A stretch of 64,000 nucleotides of DNA. Origin: Candidatus Intricatilinea gracilis (lineage in GTDB: Bacteria > Pseudomonadota > Gammaproteobacteria > Burkholderiales > Burkholderiaceae_C). The stretch lies in assembly GCA_016702605.1 (NCBI GenBank), contig JADJDQ010000021.1, positions 558,001 through 622,000 of the forward strand. The letters run 5' to 3'. Position 1 is the stretch's first letter. Each line of letters begins with the position of its first letter. The translations under genes were made by a program, and so were the position numbers. Positions 6,495 through 15,405 of the stretch are shown here, piece after piece. The notes below the pieces were generated by a model. It had not been told where the DNA came from and searched no databases. It saw nothing but the letters and a program-made list of their open reading frames with translations.

Positions 6495-8711
6495 TCAGTT
6501 CGCGGCGTGGCGACGCCTGCGCGCAAGCGCCACGGCAGCCATCGCCAGACCGGCGAGCCAGGCTGCGCCGAGTGGCGATGCCAGCGAGCCACCGCCGGAT
6601 GACGTGGAAGGTGTGTCCGTCACGACCGAGGTGGGCACCGTGCCGACGTTTATGTTCTGGCTGATCACATGGTCGCCGGCAGCGTCGGTCAGCGTGAGTT
6701 TCACGGTGACCGTGCCGGTGGTGCTGCCCGTGCGCAGCGTGGCGGTGCTGGCATTGGTGGCGCTGGTGAAACTCGCCCCGTTGGTGTTGCCGGTGATCTC
6801 CCACCGATACCCCGCCGAGCCCTGGCCGGCCTGCACGGTGCTGCTGCTGGCCAGTTGCACCACTTGCGAGAAGGTCGGGTAGCTGGGGCTGGCCGTGAAG
6901 TTGGCGACCGTGCCCAGGGCGGCGACTGCGCGCAACGCTGCCCCGGCGTCGAGCATGCCGGCGCCGCAGGTGGATGTGTTGCAGTAGCACTGGATCTGCT
7001 CCGTGGTACGCCCTGCAACACATTGCGGCAATGGGCCGCCGAGGTCTCCGCCACCTGTGGTCGGAAATGCCCTGGCCGAACTGCCGATCAAGTTGCGGAC
7101 CTGCGCCGCCGACAGCGACGGATTGGCGGAAAACATCAGCGCCGCCGTGCCCGCCACCAGGGGAGCAGAAAAACTCGTGCCGATCTCCGCGTCGCCGCTG
7201 TTGCTGTACCGGTTGGTGGTTGGTGTGGTGCTGCCCGAGTTGATGGTCGACAGCATCGGGTACAGGCAACTTGCCAGGCCGGTGGGGCAATTGCCACCTG
7301 GTGCACTGATGGCAACCTCGGGGCCGAGGCTCGAGAAGCCGTTCTTGTCGCCCGAGTGCCTGAGCCCGCCCACGGCGATGGCGCCCGCGCAGTTCGCCGG
7401 CAGGTTCACGGCCCTGCCGTCGTTGCCGGCCGACACCACCACGGCCACATTGCGTGCAGTGAGCGCCGCAATGGCGTTGGTGTAGTTGATCGCCGTGCCG
7501 AAGCCGTTCGGGTTGACTGTCGAGCTCGTGCTGCACGAGGCTGCCGAGCCCAGGCTCAGGTTGACGACCTTGGCGGGGGTGGGGTTGTCCGGAATGCCCG
7601 CGAAGTGGATGCCGGCTGCCCATTGCATCGCAGCAATGATGTCCGAGTCATAACCGCCGCACTTGCCCAGCACACGCACCGGCAACACCATGACATTGCG
7701 GCCCACGCCGGCCATGCCGACGCCGTTGTTGGTGGCCGCGCCGATCAGGCCGGCCGTCTGGGTGCCGTGCCAGCTGCTGTCGCCGGCCACACAGTCGGTG
7801 CCGTAGGTGCCGCTGGTGACGTCCTGCGTCGTCATCCAGTCGCCTGGGTCGGACGGATCACCGTCTCGGCCGGTGCCGTCGTTGGTGGTCGCAAAGTTGT
7901 TCGCGTGGTTGTCGATGAAGTCGAAGCCCGGCAGCAGCTTGCCTGCCAGATCCGGGTGTTCGGGACGCACACCGGTGTCGAGCACAGCAACCACGACACC
8001 CGCGCTTCCATTGCTCACGGCCCAGGCACCTTCGATGTCGATCGATGACGTCACGGCAGCAGTAGGTGCACGCAAGTACCACTGGCCCGATGCCGGGGTT
8101 GTGCCTGCTGGCTGGTTGTCGCGGTACAGCGGATCGTTGGGCGCCACCATTGCGTAGCGGCGCAGGTCGGGCACGGCCGATTCGACGTCGGCGTCGGCCG
8201 ACAGGCGCGCGGCCAGTTCGGCGCTGCTGACGCCGCTGGCAGTCACGACCTGGGTGTACGGTGCCACCGTTCTGCCGTCGCGCATGGCCAGGCCGTGGCG
8301 TGCGCCCAGGGCGTTGGCGTGGCGCAGGGCGCCGATTGCTCCGGGGCGTACTGCCAGCGTCCGGGCATGCCCGACGAGTAGGCCCGCGCCGGACTTGAAC
8401 CGAACGATCACCCGCGCAGCAGGCACCTGAGCTGCCGTGCCTGGCGATGATGAGGCGGCGTTGGTCGTGCGTGGTGACAAGACCAGTGCCGCAGCCAGCC
8501 CTGCAACACCAACACCTGTCACACCAACACCTGCAACACCGGCCCCGGCGACACCAGTCAGCGCACCGGGCGGAGTCGCCAGGCCGGTCAGCAACATCAG
8601 ACTGGCCAGCAGGCGTTTCGTGCGAGTGGGCGGGTGGGAGATGTGCCGGATCGGCATGTCGGGCGGGGCAATTGGGTGCACCGGCGAACGGCGGCTGAGT
8701 TCATCTTTCAT
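6495..8711 (-). CDS. Secreted subtilisin-like (S8) serine protease with GlyGly-CTERM anchor
   Basis: The 738-residue protease has an N-terminal signal segment (RLLASLMLLTGLATPPGA), a Gly/Val repeat stretch, a propeptide-like region, and an S8 catalytic domain. The triad is intact: Asp245 in VVAVLDTGV, His315 in SSWHGTQTAG and Ser515 in GTSFSAPLVAG. A PKD/Ig-like domain follows (FTASPSYPTFSQVVQL). The C-terminus has the tripartite GlyGly-CTERM layout: a Ser/Gly-rich stretch with GGGSL, a hydrophobic helix (GAAWLAGLAMAAVALA) and a basic RRRRH end, which is the known recognition signal of rhombosortase. The protein is therefore probably exported, processed and surface-attached or released. A later start at 8657 is equally possible. 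Confidence 0.9.
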   Translation of the reverse strand: MKDELSRRSPVHPIAPPDMPIRHISHPPTRTKRLLASLMLLTGLATPPGALTGVAGAGVAGVGVTGVGVAGLAAALVLSPRTTNAASSSPGTAAQVPAARVIVRFKSGAGLLVGHARTLAVRPGAIGALRHANALGARHGLAMRDGRTVAPYTQVVTASGVSSAELAARLSADADVESAVPDLRRYAMVAPNDPLYRDNQPAGTTPASGQWYLRAPTAAVTSSIDIEGAWAVSNGSAGVVVAVLDTGVRPEHPDLAGKLLPGFDFIDNHANNFATTNDGTGRDGDPSDPGDWMTTQDVTSGTYGTDCVAGDSSWHGTQTAGLIGAATNNGVGMAGVGRNVMVLPVRVLGKCGGYDSDIIAAMQWAAGIHFAGIPDNPTPAKVVNLSLGSAASCSTSSTVNPNGFGTAINYTNAIAALTARNVAVVVSAGNDGRAVNLPANCAGAIAVGGLRHSGDKNGFSSLGPEVAISAPGGNCPTGLASCLYPMLSTINSGSTTPTTNRYSNSGDAEIGTSFSAPLVAGTAALMFSANPSLSAAQVRNLIGSSARAFPTTGGGDLGGPLPQCVAGRTTEQIQCYCNTSTCGAGMLDAGAALRAVAALGTVANFTASPSYPTFSQVVQLASSSTVQAGQGSAGYRWEITGNTNGASFTSATNASTATLRTGSTTGTVTVKLTLTDAAGDHVISQNINVGTVPTSVVTDTPSTSSGGGSLASPLGAAWLAGLAMAAVALARRRRHAAN
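8503..8562. repeat. Four imperfect 15-bp tandem repeats in the subtilase gene
   Basis: Units begin at 8503, 8518, 8533 and 8548 with the core CAACACC or CACACCAACACCT. On the minus strand they encode a Gly-Val/Ala pentapeptide run just after the signal helix. The period is in frame, so copy number can vary without breaking the gene. Confidence 0.75.
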
Positions 8712-8866
8712 GGAACGGGAGTGTATTCAGCGCCGCTTGTGTGTTTGTTGCCCGGCGTAGGTGTGCCCACGCGAATGTCCGCGCACGAGAGATCTGTTGC
8801 CGGCAATTACGCGGCACCACCCAGATGGCCCGCCTGGGCCTTGGCGATGGGCGCGTTGCGGGCGTT

Positions 8867-10171
8867 TCAGGCAGGCAACACCAGGTTGTGTGGCGGCGTG
8901 GATCGGTGCATGTGCCCAGGTGCCGCGCTCTTGTGTGCGCCCCCGCCGTGTTGCTGGTCGAACTCACCGAAGCTCAGCTGTGCCGGGTCGTGTTGCGCCA
9001 GTTCGTGTGCCTTGGAGGCCGGGGCGGCTGCCACCTGCTGGCGCGGCAGCGCTGTTGGTGAGGTGTAGCCGAGGGTGTCGAGCGCCCAGCCTTCGGTGGC
9101 TTGTTCGACGCTCAGCACCACCAGGCGCTGGCCGACCAGGCCAAGTGCGGCACCGGCGGCAAGCAGGCGCTCGCACTGGGTCGGGCCGAGTTGCAGGGCG
9201 AAGCTGGTCCAGTACTGCTGCAGTTGAGGGTCATGCCAGGCGTCTTCGAGTGCCCAGCGCCAGGCCTGGGCGTTGTCGGGCCGACCGGCGGCCAGCGCCT
9301 GGGTGAGCAGGCGCATGAAGAAGGTCTTGAAGTCGCGCCGGGCGTTGTCCGACGGCAGCAATGCCTCGAAAGCGGGCATGCGCTGGCTCCAGCCACTGCG
9401 CGCCAGTTGCAGCGTCACCAGGGCCTGCAGACCCTGCACCGGGTTGAGCAGGCGCAGGCGGTTGGGCGGCAACACCAGCAGCGGCAGGCGCGCGGCACGT
9501 TCATGCGGCAAGGCGGTGACGAAGGACATCAACACACCCAGGCGGCCCCAGGCATTGGCGCTCAGGCCGGCGCGACGTGCCGCCGGCTGGTCATGGCTGG
9601 CACCGCGGCAGGCGCTGGCACAGGCCAGGGCCTCGTTCCAGCGCAGTTCGGCCTTGGCCAGGGCGGCGGTGTGGCTCAGGCTGGCCAGGTTGCCGGCGGC
9701 GTAGGCGGCGTCGTGGTTGATGCGGCTGAGCTGGGCCTGGCCGCTGCGGCTGTCGCTGCACTGTTCGGCGCCGGCCTGGGCCGACGGCGGGGCAAGTGTT
9801 TCGCGGGTCACCGGGCAGACCGATGCGGTCAGCTGAACGAGGTAGTGAGGTGTGACTTCGAGTTGCTCGAAGTGCCTGCCTTCCTGCCAGGCCTGCAGGC
9901 GCAGGGCCAGCCACAGCCGAACCTGGGGTGTGGCGCTGCGATGCCGGCCGGCGTAGGCCAGTCGGCCGGATTCCCAACCACGGCGCAGGGCCGGCTCGGC
10001 CAGCAGCAGGTCGACCGGTGGGCGCAGCGCATGTTCGGCGTGATCGCGGCCGATGCTGGCGGCGATCTGGCGGATGTCGTCCTGCGCGGCGAACGGCATG
10101 TCGACCGGCCAGAGTGGTAGTGCGGCCTGGGGCGTGACGGTCGGGTCGAAATTCAGACTGGCCTGGGCCAT
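8867..10171 (-). CDS. Unrecognised protein paired with the divergent WYL regulator
   Basis: The 434-residue protein starts at the ATG preceded by a strong AGGAG site; a longer frame to 10360 exists but has no such site. It has no signal peptide or membrane segment. A short central region looks like a degenerate HNH/zinc-finger nuclease core: SVCPVTRETL (Cys119) followed about 30 residues later by SRINHDAAYAAGNLASLS, resembling the D-R-x-N...GY..GN pattern of HNH-type folds. The remainder is Ala/Leu/Trp-rich and helical, with a disordered His/Gly-rich tail. I know no function for it. It shares a 391-bp operator-rich promoter region with the WYL regulator, which suggests control by that protein. 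The HNH resemblance is my inference and is weak. Confidence 0.7.
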   Translation of the reverse strand: MAQASLNFDPTVTPQAALPLWPVDMPFAAQDDIRQIAASIGRDHAEHALRPPVDLLLAEPALRRGWESGRLAYAGRHRSATPQVRLWLALRLQAWQEGRHFEQLEVTPHYLVQLTASVCPVTRETLAPPSAQAGAEQCSDSRSGQAQLSRINHDAAYAAGNLASLSHTAALAKAELRWNEALACASACRGASHDQPAARRAGLSANAWGRLGVLMSFVTALPHERAARLPLLVLPPNRLRLLNPVQGLQALVTLQLARSGWSQRMPAFEALLPSDNARRDFKTFFMRLLTQALAAGRPDNAQAWRWALEDAWHDPQLQQYWTSFALQLGPTQCERLLAAGAALGLVGQRLVVLSVEQATEGWALDTLGYTSPTALPRQQVAAAPASKAHELAQHDPAQLSFGEFDQQHGGGAHKSAAPGHMHRSTPPHNLVLPA

Positions 10172-10260
10172 GGTGATCTCCTGCTGGCGTTGCACCGGGC
10201 TGACGGTGCGGCATGTGCCGCTGTCGTGTCGGCCCTGTGTCTGCAGTCTGGCGCCCGAAA

Positions 10261-10277
10261 GGCTCATGGCGTGAGCC
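10261..10277. promoter_or_regulatory. Operator-like palindrome, copy 1 (GGCTCATGGCGTGAGCC)
   Basis: This 17-bp site has 6-bp arms GGCTCA/TGAGCC and lies 90 bp upstream of the ATG at 10171. A near-identical site (15 of 17 bases) lies at 10501-10517 at the other end of the same intergenic region. The duplicated, symmetric layout is what one expects of operators for the divergent WYL regulator. Confidence 0.6.
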
Positions 10278-10395
10278 TGTGGGAAAAGTGTGCTGGTCGT
10301 ATTGCTACTGTGCACCGCCGCGCTGCCGGCATAAGCCGAATGTGACAGGTAAATGTCCACCTGTTGACCACTTGGCTCAAGGGTAGGTGTCCGGC

Positions 10396-10446
10396 CACCA
10401 GGCAGTGTGTGTCATCCCTACGTGCGAAATCCACACTGCCCTGGTG
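10396..10446. promoter_or_regulatory. Long imperfect inverted repeat in the WYL intergenic region
   Basis: The left arm CACCAGGCAGTGTG (10396-10409) pairs with the right arm CACACTGCCCTGGTG (10432-10446), with a single-base bulge and a 22-bp spacer. It could be a second regulator site or form a cruciform or RNA hairpin. The region 10172-10562 has no gene that I can support. Confidence 0.5.
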
Positions 10447-10500
10447 ACCAGTTGTAGCTGTGGCGGCCAGGCGACTTGCCATTCCGCCGCGCTACCATGA

Positions 10501-10517
10501 GGCTCACGCCGTGAGCC
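10501..10517. promoter_or_regulatory. Operator-like palindrome, copy 2 (GGCTCACGCCGTGAGCC)
   Basis: This is a perfect palindrome with 8-bp arms around a single central base, 45 bp upstream of the WYL regulator start codon. It matches copy 1 at 10261-10277. Its position suggests autoregulation of the WYL gene. Confidence 0.65.
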
Positions 10518-10562
10518 AGCAGCGAGGTGCTGCGTGTCGACCCGGCAGAAGGCCTGCCCGCC

Positions 10563-11579
10563 ATGGACCGCACCGAACGTTTCTACCGCATCGAAGTTCT
10601 GATCCGCGACCGCGGCAACGTCAGTTTTGCCGACCTGCAGGCCGAACTCGAGGTGTCACGCGCCACACTCAAACGCGACCTCGAGTACCTGCGCAGCCGC
10701 ATGGACGTGCCCATCGTCTACAACCGAGACACCAACGGATACCAGTTCGAGGCCCCTGCAGCGGGCAGTACGCGCAAAGGTCGCGCCGGGCGCGAACTAC
10801 CGGGCGTGTGGTTCAGCGAACGCGAGATCCACGCGCTGCTGACGATGCAGCAGCTCATCAAGGGGCTGGACGGTGCCGGCATCCTGGCGCGCCACATCGC
10901 GCCGCTGCAGGACAAGCTGCAGACCATGCTCGGCACCAGCGATGTCGAGGCGCGTGAGTTGATGAAACGGGTGCGCATCGCCCAGCCCACACGTCGGCCG
11001 GTGGCGCTGCAGTGTTTCGAGCGTGTCGGCGCCGCGCTGCTGGGGCGCCAGCGCCTGGCGCTGCTCTACTACACCCGCAGCAAACGCAGCGAGTCGACCC
11101 GCGTCGTGTCACCGCAGCGCCTGGTGCACTACCGCAACACCTGGTACCTGGACGCCTGGTGCCACAGCCAGGACGGATTGCGCCGCTTCGCGCTGGACGC
11201 CGTGCGTGGCGCCGACCTGCTGGACCAGCGCGCCAAGGACGTGGCGATGAAGACCGTCGAGGCCGAACTCGACGCCGGCTACGGCATCTACGGCGGCAAG
11301 GCGCTGCGCAGCGCCACGTTGTTGTTTGCGCCGGCCGCGGCGCAGTGGGTGGCGCACGAGGTGTGGCATGCCGACCAGCGCCAGCAGCTCTTGCTCGACG
11401 GCAGCCTGCGCCTGACGCTGCCCTACAGCGACGACACCGAGCTGGTGATGGACCTCATGCGCCACGGCCCGGATGTGTGTGTCGAAGGCCCGCCCGAGTT
11501 GCGCCAGCGTGTGGCCGAGCGGCTCGCTGCCGCTGCCGTGCAATACGCCGGGGCTGCGACGGGGGCATCGCTGCTGTAA
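10563..11579 (+). CDS. WYL-domain transcriptional regulator (DeoR-type HTH)
   Basis: The 338-residue regulator starts MDRTERFYRIEVLIRDRG. A winged helix-turn-helix follows (VSFADLQAELEVSRATLKRDLEYL), then a WYL domain with the segment RLVHYRNTWYLDAWCHSQ and the C-terminal WCX region (ATLLFAPAAAQWVAHEVWH, then VMDLMRHGPDV). WYL domains sense nucleotides or nucleic acids in several families, including regulators of phage defence and DNA-damage genes. It is divergent from the unknown protein at 8867-10171, and paired palindromes lie between them. The start was chosen at the ATG with the HTH directly after it; an ATG 36 bp upstream is possible. Confidence 0.9.
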   Translation: MDRTERFYRIEVLIRDRGNVSFADLQAELEVSRATLKRDLEYLRSRMDVPIVYNRDTNGYQFEAPAAGSTRKGRAGRELPGVWFSEREIHALLTMQQLIKGLDGAGILARHIAPLQDKLQTMLGTSDVEARELMKRVRIAQPTRRPVALQCFERVGAALLGRQRLALLYYTRSKRSESTRVVSPQRLVHYRNTWYLDAWCHSQDGLRRFALDAVRGADLLDQRAKDVAMKTVEAELDAGYGIYGGKALRSATLLFAPAAAQWVAHEVWHADQRQQLLLDGSLRLTLPYSDDTELVMDLMRHGPDVCVEGPPELRQRVAERLAAAAVQYAGAATGASLL

Positions 11580-11608
11580 ACGGACGCGCATGGCCCGTTC
11601 GCAGCGTC

Positions 11609-13954
11609 TCAGAGCTTGAGCTCCAGCCTGAGCGTCCAGACGCGGTAGGTATCGGCCGTCGTCTGCGCCAGTTGGGTGTTGCCCGGGCTGGTGACGCTGC
11701 TGCTGCTGAGCGAGTCCTGCGCCAGCAGGTTGGCGCCAGACAGGCGCAGTTGCACAGCCGGGTTCAAGGTCCACAGCGCATAGGCATCGACCACCCGTTT
11801 CGCGCTGCTGCCGACACGCTGGCTGGTGCCGCCCTGGTCGGCGTCGCTGCTCAGCGTGACGTTGCCGGACGGTGTCCAGTTGACGTTGGCGCCCAGGGTG
11901 AGCGGCGAGGCGGCGAGTTTCCAGTCCGCACCCAGGTTGGCGCTGGCGCGTGGCTGCTGGTCCAGGCGGTTGTCCGGTCCGTCGACGCCACTCACCTTCG
12001 AGCGAAACAGGCTGAGGTTGCTGCGCAGGTCGACGTTGGGTGCGCGCGCCGTGCTGTCGTCCCACAACTCGGCCAGGCGGAACTTGGCCTCGAACTCGAC
12101 GCCGCTGCTCACCGCCGTGCCCACGTTCTGCGGCCGCGCCACCCAGCGCAACTCGGGTGTGCCGCTGAGGTTGACCGTTTCCTGTGTGGTGAGTGTGCGG
12201 ATCAGGTTGGAGATGCGGCGCTGAAAGAGGCTCACACTCGCAAGCCCACCGGCGCTGAGGTAGTGCTCGAACGCCAGGTCGACACCGGTGGCCAGTTCGG
12301 GCAGCAACGCCGGGTTGCCGACGCGGTCCGGCTGGGTCGGTGCGTTGTTGGCCGCCAGGCTGGGCCGCGCGATCAGGTTCTGCAGCGTCGGATTGCGGTA
12401 GCTGCGTGTCAGCGCAAAACGGATCTGGTCCTTGCTCGCTTCGTCGAGTTTCCACACCGAATGCAGCAGCGGTGTCCAGACGCGGCTGCGGTTGCTGAGC
12501 TCACCACTGCCGGCGGCTGCCGCACCGGCGCCTAGGTCGCTGGTGGTGGTGATGGCCTCCCAGCGCAGGCCGGCGTAGGCCGACCAGGTGGGGCTGAAGT
12601 TCCACTCGTCCTGCGCCCAGGCGGCGCCGCGCAGCGTGCGGGCGACGAGTCTGTCGCCGAAGTCGGTGAGCTGCGGGGCGCCGTCGATGCTGCTGGACCG
12701 GGTTTCGTTGCGGCGCTGGCCCTCACTCTCCCAGCCAAACGCCAGGCTGTGGTCGGCGCCGATGGCACGGCTGAGTTTGCCGGAGGCGTTCCAGCCGCTG
12801 TCGGCCACCTCGGCGCTGCTGTCCAGGCGCTCCGGGGCGGTGCCGCCTGACTCCTGGCGCGCGCTGTTGTTGCGGCTGCTCGAGCGGTTCAGTCCTCCCT
12901 TGAGCTCGAACCGGTTGCCCAGGGCGCGGCCCTGCCACTGCGTGTTCAGGCGCGCCAGGCTGAAGCTGCTGTCGCCGCGTGTGTCGGCCGTGGCCCAGCC
13001 GGCCGGCGGGCTGCTGCCCGGCAGTTCGGTGAGTGATGCACTGGCACGGCTGGTGCCGCGCGAGGTCATCACGAAGGGCATGAGCGACACATTGCCTGCG
13101 TCGCCCAGTTTGTAGAGCACGCGCCCGCCGAGATGGATGCCTTGGCGGCTCGAGAGGCTGTCGCGCCGTTCGGTCTGCGCGAGGGTGGTGGCTCCGCCCG
13201 GGGCGGTGTCGGTGGTGACCACGATCGACTGGTCGGTGTTGTGGTGACGGTAGGCCGACAGCGACAGGTTGTAGTTGAGGTCACCAAGCTGGTCGCCGCG
13301 TGTCCACGAGGCATTCGCCTGGTTCTGCCCGGCCTCGCGGCCCAGGCCGAGGTTGACGTTGTTCAGGCGGCGCTTCACATCCTCGCGCAGCACGATGTTG
13401 ATGCTGCCGGCGATGGCGCGTGCGCCGGTCTCGGCGGTGGGCGCGCGGCTCACCTCGATGCGTTCGATCTGCTCGGGTGTGAGCGTGTCGATCGAGAAGC
13501 CGAACGGAATGCGTTCACCGTTGACCAGGATCTGCGTGTAGCCGCTGCCCAGGCCACGCATGCGGATCTCGCCGCGGCGCCCTGGGCGTCCGCCGAGGGT
13601 GACGCCGGGCAGACGCTTGAGCACGTCGGACACACTGGTGTCGCCCATGCGGTCGAGTTCGTCGCGGCCGATCACGATCTTGCTGGCGGTGGACTGGCGC
13701 CGCGCCTCGCTGTCGCTGGGTGGGCCGCCGGTGATCTCGACCCGTTCGAGGCTGGTGCCAGGGGCACGCCCGGGGGCGGACGCTGCGGCCGCCGCCGGCG
13801 GGGTCGAGCCGGCAGTTGGCGACACGTCGGCCGGTGGCGCCGTCCCGCTCGGTTGGGCCTGCAGTGGCGCAGCGACCACCGCGCCCAGGCACAAGCTCAG
13901 GATGTTCCAGTGCAGCCTGGTCGATGGAAGGTGGATGCTGGAAGGACAGTGCAT
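11609..13954 (-). CDS. TonB-dependent outer-membrane receptor
   Basis: A signal peptide (WNILSLCLGAVVAAPLQAQ) precedes a Pro/Ala linker and a plug domain with the hallmarks DELDRMGDTSVSDVLKRLPG, RMRGLGSGYTQILVNGERIP and QIERIEVSRAPTAETGARA. About 560 residues of alternating beta-strand sequence follow, typical of the 22-strand barrel, ending YRVWTLRLELKL. From this ATG the protein is 781 residues; an ATG 30 bp further upstream is equally possible. Such receptors import siderophores, cobalamin, sugars or other ligands using the TonB-ExbBD system. No TonB, ABC transporter or biosynthetic neighbour is present to suggest the ligand. The gene converges with the WYL regulator gene, 29 bp away. Confidence 0.9.
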   Translation of the reverse strand: MHCPSSIHLPSTRLHWNILSLCLGAVVAAPLQAQPSGTAPPADVSPTAGSTPPAAAAASAPGRAPGTSLERVEITGGPPSDSEARRQSTASKIVIGRDELDRMGDTSVSDVLKRLPGVTLGGRPGRRGEIRMRGLGSGYTQILVNGERIPFGFSIDTLTPEQIERIEVSRAPTAETGARAIAGSINIVLREDVKRRLNNVNLGLGREAGQNQANASWTRGDQLGDLNYNLSLSAYRHHNTDQSIVVTTDTAPGGATTLAQTERRDSLSSRQGIHLGGRVLYKLGDAGNVSLMPFVMTSRGTSRASASLTELPGSSPPAGWATADTRGDSSFSLARLNTQWQGRALGNRFELKGGLNRSSSRNNSARQESGGTAPERLDSSAEVADSGWNASGKLSRAIGADHSLAFGWESEGQRRNETRSSSIDGAPQLTDFGDRLVARTLRGAAWAQDEWNFSPTWSAYAGLRWEAITTTSDLGAGAAAAGSGELSNRSRVWTPLLHSVWKLDEASKDQIRFALTRSYRNPTLQNLIARPSLAANNAPTQPDRVGNPALLPELATGVDLAFEHYLSAGGLASVSLFQRRISNLIRTLTTQETVNLSGTPELRWVARPQNVGTAVSSGVEFEAKFRLAELWDDSTARAPNVDLRSNLSLFRSKVSGVDGPDNRLDQQPRASANLGADWKLAASPLTLGANVNWTPSGNVTLSSDADQGGTSQRVGSSAKRVVDAYALWTLNPAVQLRLSGANLLAQDSLSSSSVTSPGNTQLAQTTADTYRVWTLRLELKL

Positions 13955-14145
13955 GTATTGGGGCTTGGACAAGATCAGACACATGGCGACGGCGCGCGAT
14001 TGTCAGTGACCGTCGTTGGACCGGCGTGTCGCCCGGTTGTTGCGTTCGCGGTGGATCGTGAGGCAGCGCGAGCGTGCAACCGCCAGTGCAATCGACCGAA
14101 CTACGCGGCCGGTATGCACCGGGGCCGCCGCTAGACTCGCGCCCC

Positions 14146-15405
14146 ATGACGGACATCTTCGATCTGGCCGGCCGGCGCGTGGTGCTGGGCCTGAGTGGTG
14201 GCATCGCCTGCTACAAGAGTTGTGAGCTGGTGCGCCTGCTGGTCAAGGCCGGCGCCGAGGCGCGGGTGGTGATGACGGCCGGTGCGGCCCGTTTCATCAC
14301 GCCCGACACCTTGCAGGCGCTCAGCGGCCACCCGGTGGCCACCGAGATATGGGACGCCCGCGAGCCCAACGGCATGCCACACATCAACCTCACGCGCGGC
14401 GCGGATGCGGTGCTGGTGGCGCCGGCCAGCGCCGACTTCATTGCCCGCCTGGCGCAAGGGCGCAGCGAGGATCTGCTGTCGCTCACCTGTCTGGCGCGGC
14501 CCTGGGGTTCGGGCAACCAGCGTGTGCCGCTATTGCTGGCGCCGGCCATGAACCGCGAGATGTGGTCACACCCGGCCACCCGCCGCAACTTGGCACAGGT
14601 GGCCGCCGACGGCGCCTTGGTGCTGGCGGTCGACAGTGGTGACCAGGCCTGCGGCGAGGTGGGGGACGGCCGCATGATCGAGGCCGCCGCCATCGTCGAG
14701 GACCTGATCGCCGCGCTATCGCCCAAACCCCTGGCCGGGCGCAGCGTGCTGATCACCGCAGGCCCCACCTTCGAGGCCATCGACCCGGTGCGTGGCATCA
14801 CCAATCTGTCGAGCGGCAAGATGGGTTTTGCGCTGGCACGTGCTGCGCGCGAGGCCGGCGCCAATGTCACGCTGGTGGCCGGGCCGGTGCATGTGCCGAC
14901 GCCGCGCGGCGTGCGCCGGGTCGATGTGCAATCGGCAGCGCAGATGTACGACGTTGTGCTGCCGGCGGCCAGCGCCAACGAGATCTTCATCGCCACGGCC
15001 GCAGTGGCCGACTGGCGCCCGGCACAACTCTCCGAACACAAGATCAAGAAGGGTGGCAAGAAGGTCGCACCCACCTTCGAGCTGGCCGAAAACGCCGACA
15101 TCCTCGCTGCGGTGGCGGCCCTGCCGGTGCCGCCGTATTGCGTGGGGTTTGCCGCAGAGAGCGAGAAGCTGCTCGAACACGCACGCGACAAACTGCGCCG
15201 CAAGAAGCTGCCGCTGATCGTAGGCAACCTCGGCCCTGCCACCTTCGGGCGCGACGACAACGCGCTGCTGCTGGTCGACGAGACCAGCGCCACGCCGCTT
15301 CCGGCCGACGGGTCGAGCCTGGACAAACTCAGCCTGGCGCGTGTGCTGGTGGCCGAGATTGCCCGGCGCCTGGCGGCCCACACCCGCGCGCGGAGTGCGA
15401 CATGA
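14146..15405 (+). CDS. coaBC: Bifunctional phosphopantothenoylcysteine decarboxylase/phosphopantothenate-cysteine ligase
   Basis: This 419-residue enzyme catalyses two steps of coenzyme A synthesis. The N-terminal flavoprotein half (CoaC) shows RRVVLGLSGGIACYKSCELV, the His-containing NGMPHINLTRGAD segment, the PASADFIA motif and APAMNREMW. The C-terminal ligase half (CoaB) shows SVLITAGPTFEAIDPVRGIT, NLSSGKMGFALA and the KIKKGGKK loop. It overlaps dut by 4 bp (ATGA), which indicates translational coupling. The ATG was chosen over an upstream one because the conserved sequence begins here. Confidence 0.97.
   Translation: MTDIFDLAGRRVVLGLSGGIACYKSCELVRLLVKAGAEARVVMTAGAARFITPDTLQALSGHPVATEIWDAREPNGMPHINLTRGADAVLVAPASADFIARLAQGRSEDLLSLTCLARPWGSGNQRVPLLLAPAMNREMWSHPATRRNLAQVAADGALVLAVDSGDQACGEVGDGRMIEAAAIVEDLIAALSPKPLAGRSVLITAGPTFEAIDPVRGITNLSSGKMGFALARAAREAGANVTLVAGPVHVPTPRGVRRVDVQSAAQMYDVVLPAASANEIFIATAAVADWRPAQLSEHKIKKGGKKVAPTFELAENADILAAVAALPVPPYCVGFAAESEKLLEHARDKLRRKKLPLIVGNLGPATFGRDDNALLLVDETSATPLPADGSSLDKLSLARVLVAEIARRLAAHTRARSAT

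Noticed and set aside
8867..10171. A transposase or integrase
   Set aside because: No DDE or tyrosine-recombinase residues and no flanking inverted repeats typical of an insertion sequence.
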